From Pegea sp. RAD2-039 (Eukaryota > Chordata > Thaliacea > Salpida > Salpidae): a DNA stretch of 64,000 nt. The notes beneath the pieces were generated by a model. That model was not told where the DNA came from. It was given only the letters and a program-made list of their open reading frames with translations, and ran no database searches. Location of the stretch: assembly GCA_034620365.1 (NCBI GenBank), contig JAQGEQ010000322.1, positions 327,153 to 391,152 on the forward strand. The letters run 5' to 3'. Positions 58,822 to 64,000 of this stretch are shown one piece after another (positions within the stretch are counted from its first letter, which is position 1; every line of letters begins with the position of its first letter). A program made the position numbers and the translations under genes.

Positions 58822-60282
58822 TCAAACTAATCTTGGGACATTTTCACTAAAGTAACCTGGGTTACTAATATTACCGGGCGGTCCATATCTACCCACAATA
58901 TATGCTGAGCCAGACTCGTCATAAGCAACACCACCTCCAAATTCAGTTGAGCTTTTCCAAACAAGTTGTGTAAAATGACCTGTTCAGATACCGACTATTA
59001 TCATACTTTTAAACAACACTATAGTTTTATCTTAGATTTTCTATGTTTGCTGTAATAACTCGCCTGTGCCAGATGTAAAACCAGGATATGAAAAATTATA
59101 ATCTTTGATTTCATTGTACCAATTATCAGCAGCTGCTTGAGGAGACATCGCAGTAGAACACCACGCCAGATTCTCTCCCACACTTTTGTCACTTGTATGC
59201 TCCAGCTTTCTAGTTTGAGCTAAATGTTCAGCCCATCTGAAATGTTAGGAACGATAAATATTTTTTTCAGTAATTAATTAATATTTAACTTTTATAAATC
59301 CTTTGTGTTTAGCTACAACATCTAATCAAAGATTGTTTTACTCCAGCAATACTTTCTCAGTATTTATTTACTTATTTATTCAACGCGTGGCTGCGAGTTA
59401 CAAATTCAACAGCTCTTAGAGCCAAGTAATACAAACAAAAGTACTTAGGTATTACAATTTAAAATTAATATAGAAAGAATAGAAACACTGTAAAGACATA
59501 AGACAAGAAAACGTAAGTTATGAACTATTTGGATAAAAGCTTTTGAGAACATATGAGAGATTGAAATCTTTAGTATTTTATGAAGTAGTCTATGAAGTTT
59601 TATGATGATGAAGTCTATGAAGTCATATGAAGTATTCTATGAAGCTAAAATGGCTAACACCATTAATGGTTTAAGATAGTAGTACAGGCTCAGAAAAAAG
59701 GCCTCGATATTGTAAGAATCATTTATTGATCTTATAGAGACAGTCTTCATATAGATTAAACAAAAGCGTATTATTTACGTGCCAAAAACCCTTTCAACTC
59801 TATTTATTAGCTAATTAAAAAAACAAATGTGAGTATAATTACTTTTGAGCCCCTTCACTTAGGGCAGAATTGAAGATAAAAGGTGGAGAACCATGTTTAG
59901 CTCGATATACATTTTGAGCCACCATTAATTCCTGAGCAAATTGTTTTGATGAAACACTTGGAACATTTTCTGATGGTTGATAACTTCCGCCAGCGTTAGT
60001 TGGGGTGGTTGTAGGTTCGGGCTCTTTGAAAAAACATGAAAAATATTTCTGTTATTTATCAATGAACCGATAAAATATTTAAAAAACATAAATGTAGCCT
60101 AATCTATTAAACATGTTCAAGACAATTTTCTTATGAAATTGATATTTAATATTACAATAAAATATAATTTTTCCTGATATTTTTCTTGAAATTATTTGGA
60201 AAGTAGTATTTTGCTTTAAAGATTGAAAACAATAATTCATACTTGGATCTTCACTATTCGTTTTAGAAATGCAGCTACCCAT
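58822..60282 (-). CDS. GLIPR2: GAPR-1-like CAP-domain protein, probably N-acylated
   Basis: Four minus-strand exons (60243-60282, 59843-60023, 59064-59236, 58822-58979) give 183 residues. After a short Pro/Thr-rich segment, residues 38-180 match the CAP (SCP/TAPS) domain of human GAPR-1 closely: VYRAKHGSPPF, LEHTSDKSVGENLAW, NWYNEIKDYNFSYPGFTSGTG, GHFTQLVWK, YGPPGNISNPGYFSENV. The two His and two Glu of the CAP cleft are all present. There is no signal peptide; instead the N-terminus is MGSCISK, fitting myristoylation at Gly2 and palmitoylation at Cys4, so it likely sits on the cytosolic face of Golgi or plasma membranes like GAPR-1. GAPR-1 binds acidic lipids, forms amyloid-like assemblies and restrains Beclin-1. 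The intron starting at 59063 begins with GC (ACAG/GCGAGT). Confidence 0.93.
59237..59842. other. CAP-gene intron with possible LINE tail
   Basis: From about 59360 to 59600 the sequence resembles a LINE 3' end read on the minus strand: it opens with TATTTACTTATTTATTCAAC, like the AT-rich end of the tail at 3001, followed by a GC-richer stretch. Similarity beyond the terminal motif is weak, so this is tentative. Confidence 0.3.
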
Positions 60283-63200
60283 GCTTATCAAAGGTATTTC
60301 AAAAAGTTCAACAAAAATCTAAAAAATTCTAACACGTACTTGAAAAAATATGTGTAAAATGTATTTTATCAAGCTAATAAGTACTCTTGATTTTACACTT
60401 CGTTGGTTATGATACTCTAAAAGTTATACAAAAATTTACTAACTTTTGCTTTTTAAATCAATTTCATTTTAATTAACGAAAAATATATTCAAAAATAAAA
60501 TATATATAATATATAAAACATTACGTTACTTAAACCATACTTAAAAATACTTTCTTTGAGTCTTAATGATTTAGATACAGTTAATATTAGTATTTCTTGC
60601 TATTAACATATTCTCTACTATTATTAGTATGCTCTTTAACATATAATATTTCCCTTTCAATTCATAGAACTAATTATAAATATGTAAGCTTTAAATAATT
60701 GATAATTTAATAGATTTATTATTAAACTTGATAAAAATTTTTGCTAGAAAGTTTCACTTGAGCAGAATAGAAAATAAAAAAGAGTTAATCATCTATTTTA
60801 CTAAAAGTCCTTTACAATTTTGATTTATCGATAAAGTTAAATTTTGCAAATATCTAAAAGAAATCTTTTCTTAAACATACAATATACAAAGAACATTTTT
60901 CTTCAAGCTTAAGTTGAAATGGGCGATTTTCAAGTTAAAAAATACTCTACAAGTAATTGTTTAAACTTACTTTCAAAACTATTATCTATACCTCTATAAT
61001 TAAAAGTAACAAACAAAAAAGTAAGTCTTGTCCACTAAAAACTGTATCTGGTGAGTTATGGATATATCATTAAATGAACCTTTTGTAGCCTTACTATATT
61101 CTCATGTTTTCAACTCTAGCATTCATCGGAAATATAATAAAAGTTAAATAAGTAAAAGAACCAATTTTCTTTTTCAGAAGAATCTATTTGTCATCGTTTA
61201 TTCATAAACTTTGATATTAAAACAATACAATTTCTGTAGTCGACTTGATTAGTGAAAATATTTAAACATTTAGCAAAAGCTGACATTATCATTTACGCAT
61301 TCTTTTGTTGTGAAATATTTATGGTTTTTTTTTTGAAGTGTTCAGTGCATTTCTAAAAAAAAAGTTTATTGAAGCGTAAACTTGAATTAAATCTTTTTTT
61401 ATTATTGCTTGGTGAGAGGAGTTTTCATTTCAAGTACAAGATTGCTTTACAAACACTATTATAGATTGACATTTACATTCAAATTCAAGCATCTTAAAAA
61501 ATATAATATAAAAACAGAGCTTTATTGATAATGTCAAAATAAAAGTTTTCATTTCTTATAAAAGCAGAAAATTTAGCTTTACTAAGGTTTAAAATCAGTA
61601 CAACATTTTTAATTAAATTCCTTAGAAAAATTACAGTCGTTTTCGAAAAGGCCATTTTTTAATTTAACAATTAGTTACTGGTATCGAAATTTAAAACTTT
61701 CACAAAAAAGACTTTTAACTAATGAATAAAAGAATTGTTGATTTAGAATACTCTTTACTTTGAGCTTAATCAACTTTATAGCATAAGTCATAGTCAGTAA
61801 ACTGTTTTAATTAAAAATTAAACTATTCTAATTGTAAGTCTGCAGTAAAAAGCTCATGTTAAAAATGTTTATATTTGAATAAACTTCTAAAAAATTCTTT
61901 CACTAATAAATAATTTCTAATGAAAACTTAGAGTGTTGTTGAAAATTACTTTTGGACCAGGTAAGATAACCTTATACAAAAATAAGATGATAGAATGGGC
62001 TCTTAAAATGATGAAATAAAATAATGGGACCTACCGAAGTATGACTGAAATAAAAAAAAGTTGTTTTTGGTGTTGATTCAAGAGGTTTTTGCAAAACACG
62101 CTTGACATTTGAGTTTTCAACCTAACAGCTTTCCTTTAAAAAGTTTGAATCCATTTTTATGTCTGCACTTAAAGAAAATATAAACTTTAAAACTTATAAA
62201 AAGATGAAAAATTAGATATTTCTAGGCTTGAATACCGAGACACGTTATTATGAAAAATTAAAGATATTGTTGATGAAATGGATTCAACAATTGATTGCAT
62301 TACATTAAGTAGTGTCGTAAATTTGTAATTTCACAAATCTTCACAAAGAAAAGTTGAAGAATAAAATCATTAATTATGAAAAATTTATTATGACTATATC
62401 TACTAACATATGTTCTTAAAATTATATGCTAGTCAATTGTTTTAAATCATGTGAATATGTTTTCATTAATAGCTCTGTTCTAGTTTTCTTTGTAGCTTCA
62501 GAGTATTCCCTAAAGGCAGCATTTTTGACCACCATTTCTACAATTTGTTTATCAATGAGAGTAAACCTTGTTCTTTAACTCTTAATGATTCTAGTTCATT
62601 AATTATTATTGCTGACAAAAGTAAGACATTCAATAATTAATCTTCGATTTTACTAATCAATCTGAAAAACGATAACAATATTCAGCTGTTTATAAACAGA
62701 AAATCAACTATAAACACCAACATGAAAATTCTATTAAACATTAATAAGATTTTTTTTCACAAACACCCAACATACAACTAGTTGTTTAGGTAAACTAACC
62801 AATGTTAGAAATTCTCTTACATGCCAAATCACTGAATCAAATTCCTTACAAATACGTTAAATAATTCACTTCAATTTATAATGATGATATAATAATTTTA
62901 TCCCATTAATTGCAATATTTATATAACTATTTGACCTACCTTGGCCGTGCTTTAATTTTTCATGTTAAACTGTTTTAATGAAACTGTTTTTCTATTATTC
63001 TTTTTATGATCACATTCTTCTGTGATCATTGAAAAACTTTCGTCAGATCTTGAATATCAACAAGGTTTTGTGATACTTATAAAAGACTTATAATTTCTTT
63101 TCTCATGTCAAATCTTAACTCATGAATAGAAGAAAACAAAAAGAACTTTGAACTATTTTAAAGATCAAATATCAAAATATAAACGAAAAACTTCGATAAT

Positions 63201-63899
63201 GTCTTTATTAGAATTAATGAAAAGATACAATTTGTATTTATAAAATAAATTGGAAAAACTATTAGAAGATGTTTTTATTGTAGAAATAGTATAAATTAGA
63301 ATTGAAATCATTGTATTATAATCAATTAAGCACCAGTCACAGAATTGGTTAGAGGTTTAAAAGCTTAACACAAGCGTTTACTTATAATATCACAAAGTTG
63401 CTTTGACTGTCTTGGAGTGGACAAATATAAAGATCGATATTAACCAGGTCGATTTATCAACTTTACTTGTAACTTGTTGATCAAAACACCAAGCTCAACA
63501 ATTTGTCTCACAGATAAAGTTCAAATAAAAATAAATACGGTTATTAGCCAGCCTTATTTCAAAAAGATGTTACCACAAAATTAATTATTTAGTTTCGACC
63601 AGAATAAGTCAAAACAAAGTAATAAATATATATTTAGTCAGTTAGATAAATAATAATGAAGCTTAAAAACATAACCCTAATCAGCTGGTTGGTTTTAACT
63701 TCATTTTTAATTTGTTGACTAATTAAAGTGAAATCAATAAAATATTTTTGGCTTAAATGAAACTATTTCTTCATAAAAAGCTTATTTCTTTAAACAATGT
63801 AAAACAGCTTGGTTAAAAGTAAATTTTATTAGTTCAATTCAAACTGATACCGTATAACAAGAACAACAAATGATAAAATACAACATCATTTAAAGTATC
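60283..63899. other. Long AT-rich gap
   Basis: Upstream flank of the CAP gene and 3' flank of the gene at the right edge. No exon, repeat or RNA gene could be supported in 3.6 kb. Confidence 0.5.
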
Positions 63900-64000
63900 T
63901 TAGACAGGATATTTTTTGCCTTTTCTGCTAACTATGATAAACACTCCGAGAATGTTCAAAAGAGCGATGATAGCTACAGCTGCAATTACTATAGTTGTTT
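63900..64000 (-). CDS. C-terminal membrane anchor of a protein running off the right edge
   Basis: Minus-strand frame open to the window edge and ending TAA at 63900-63902. It encodes one hydrophobic helix (IVIAAVAIIALLNILGVFII) followed by a short basic tail (RKGKKYPV), the typical end of a single-pass type I membrane protein. The ectodomain lies outside the window, so the family cannot be named. Confidence 0.65.
   Translation of the reverse strand, partial: TTIVIAAVAIIALLNILGVFIIVSRKGKKYPV

Overview
This window looks like an AT-rich animal (metazoan) nuclear genome segment with many introns, most likely from a tunicate (ascidian). Coding sequence is split into short exons. Introns are often only 49-60 nt, and intergenic DNA is very AT-rich. 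The strongest taxonomic clue is an integrin-alpha-like gene carrying an inserted von Willebrand A (I) domain at 17663-19941 (-), an arrangement known from chordates, including ascidians. Exon models were built by hand from splice sites, reading phase and protein family knowledge. For most genes the summed exon lengths come out in frame.

Layout, left to right. The 3' end of a FERM/FERM-adjacent (band 4.1 type) gene (288-1818, +) has a 17-bp minisatellite filling one intron. A CR1-like LINE remnant follows (about 3000-4470, -). Next is a complete GRB2 adaptor gene (6259-8557, +), then a TIR-TIR gene with Tudor-like modules (12074-15485, +). The shortened integrin-alpha/I-domain gene (-) comes next, followed by decayed LINE and Ty3/gypsy fragments (21255-23260). 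A complete 44-exon ANKHD1/ANKRD17 (Mask) gene spans 26437-38562 (+).

The second half holds a decayed RTE-like LINE with another LINE tail inserted in it (40210-42115), a small pseudokinase gene (42973-44297, +), an unassigned minus-strand terminal exon (44791-44969) and a seven-helix membrane protein (45150-46314, +). A gamma-butyrobetaine/trimethyllysine dioxygenase family gene (47002-50703, -) shows a reading-frame break. After it lie a secreted or surface FG-GAP/proline-rich/cysteine-module protein (51619-57840, +), a GAPR-1-like CAP-domain protein with an acylation-type N-terminus (58822-60282, -), and the C-terminal membrane anchor of a gene running off the right edge (63900-64000, -).

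The genes are functionally unrelated housekeeping, signalling and surface genes, not a pathway cluster. The most unusual item is the TIR-TIR/Tudor-like locus, which can be read as one 797-residue protein or as two closely packed genes. The next most unusual are the truncated integrin, the pseudokinase and the FG-GAP surface protein. TE remnants mark the intergenic breaks. No tRNA, rRNA or CRISPR array was seen.
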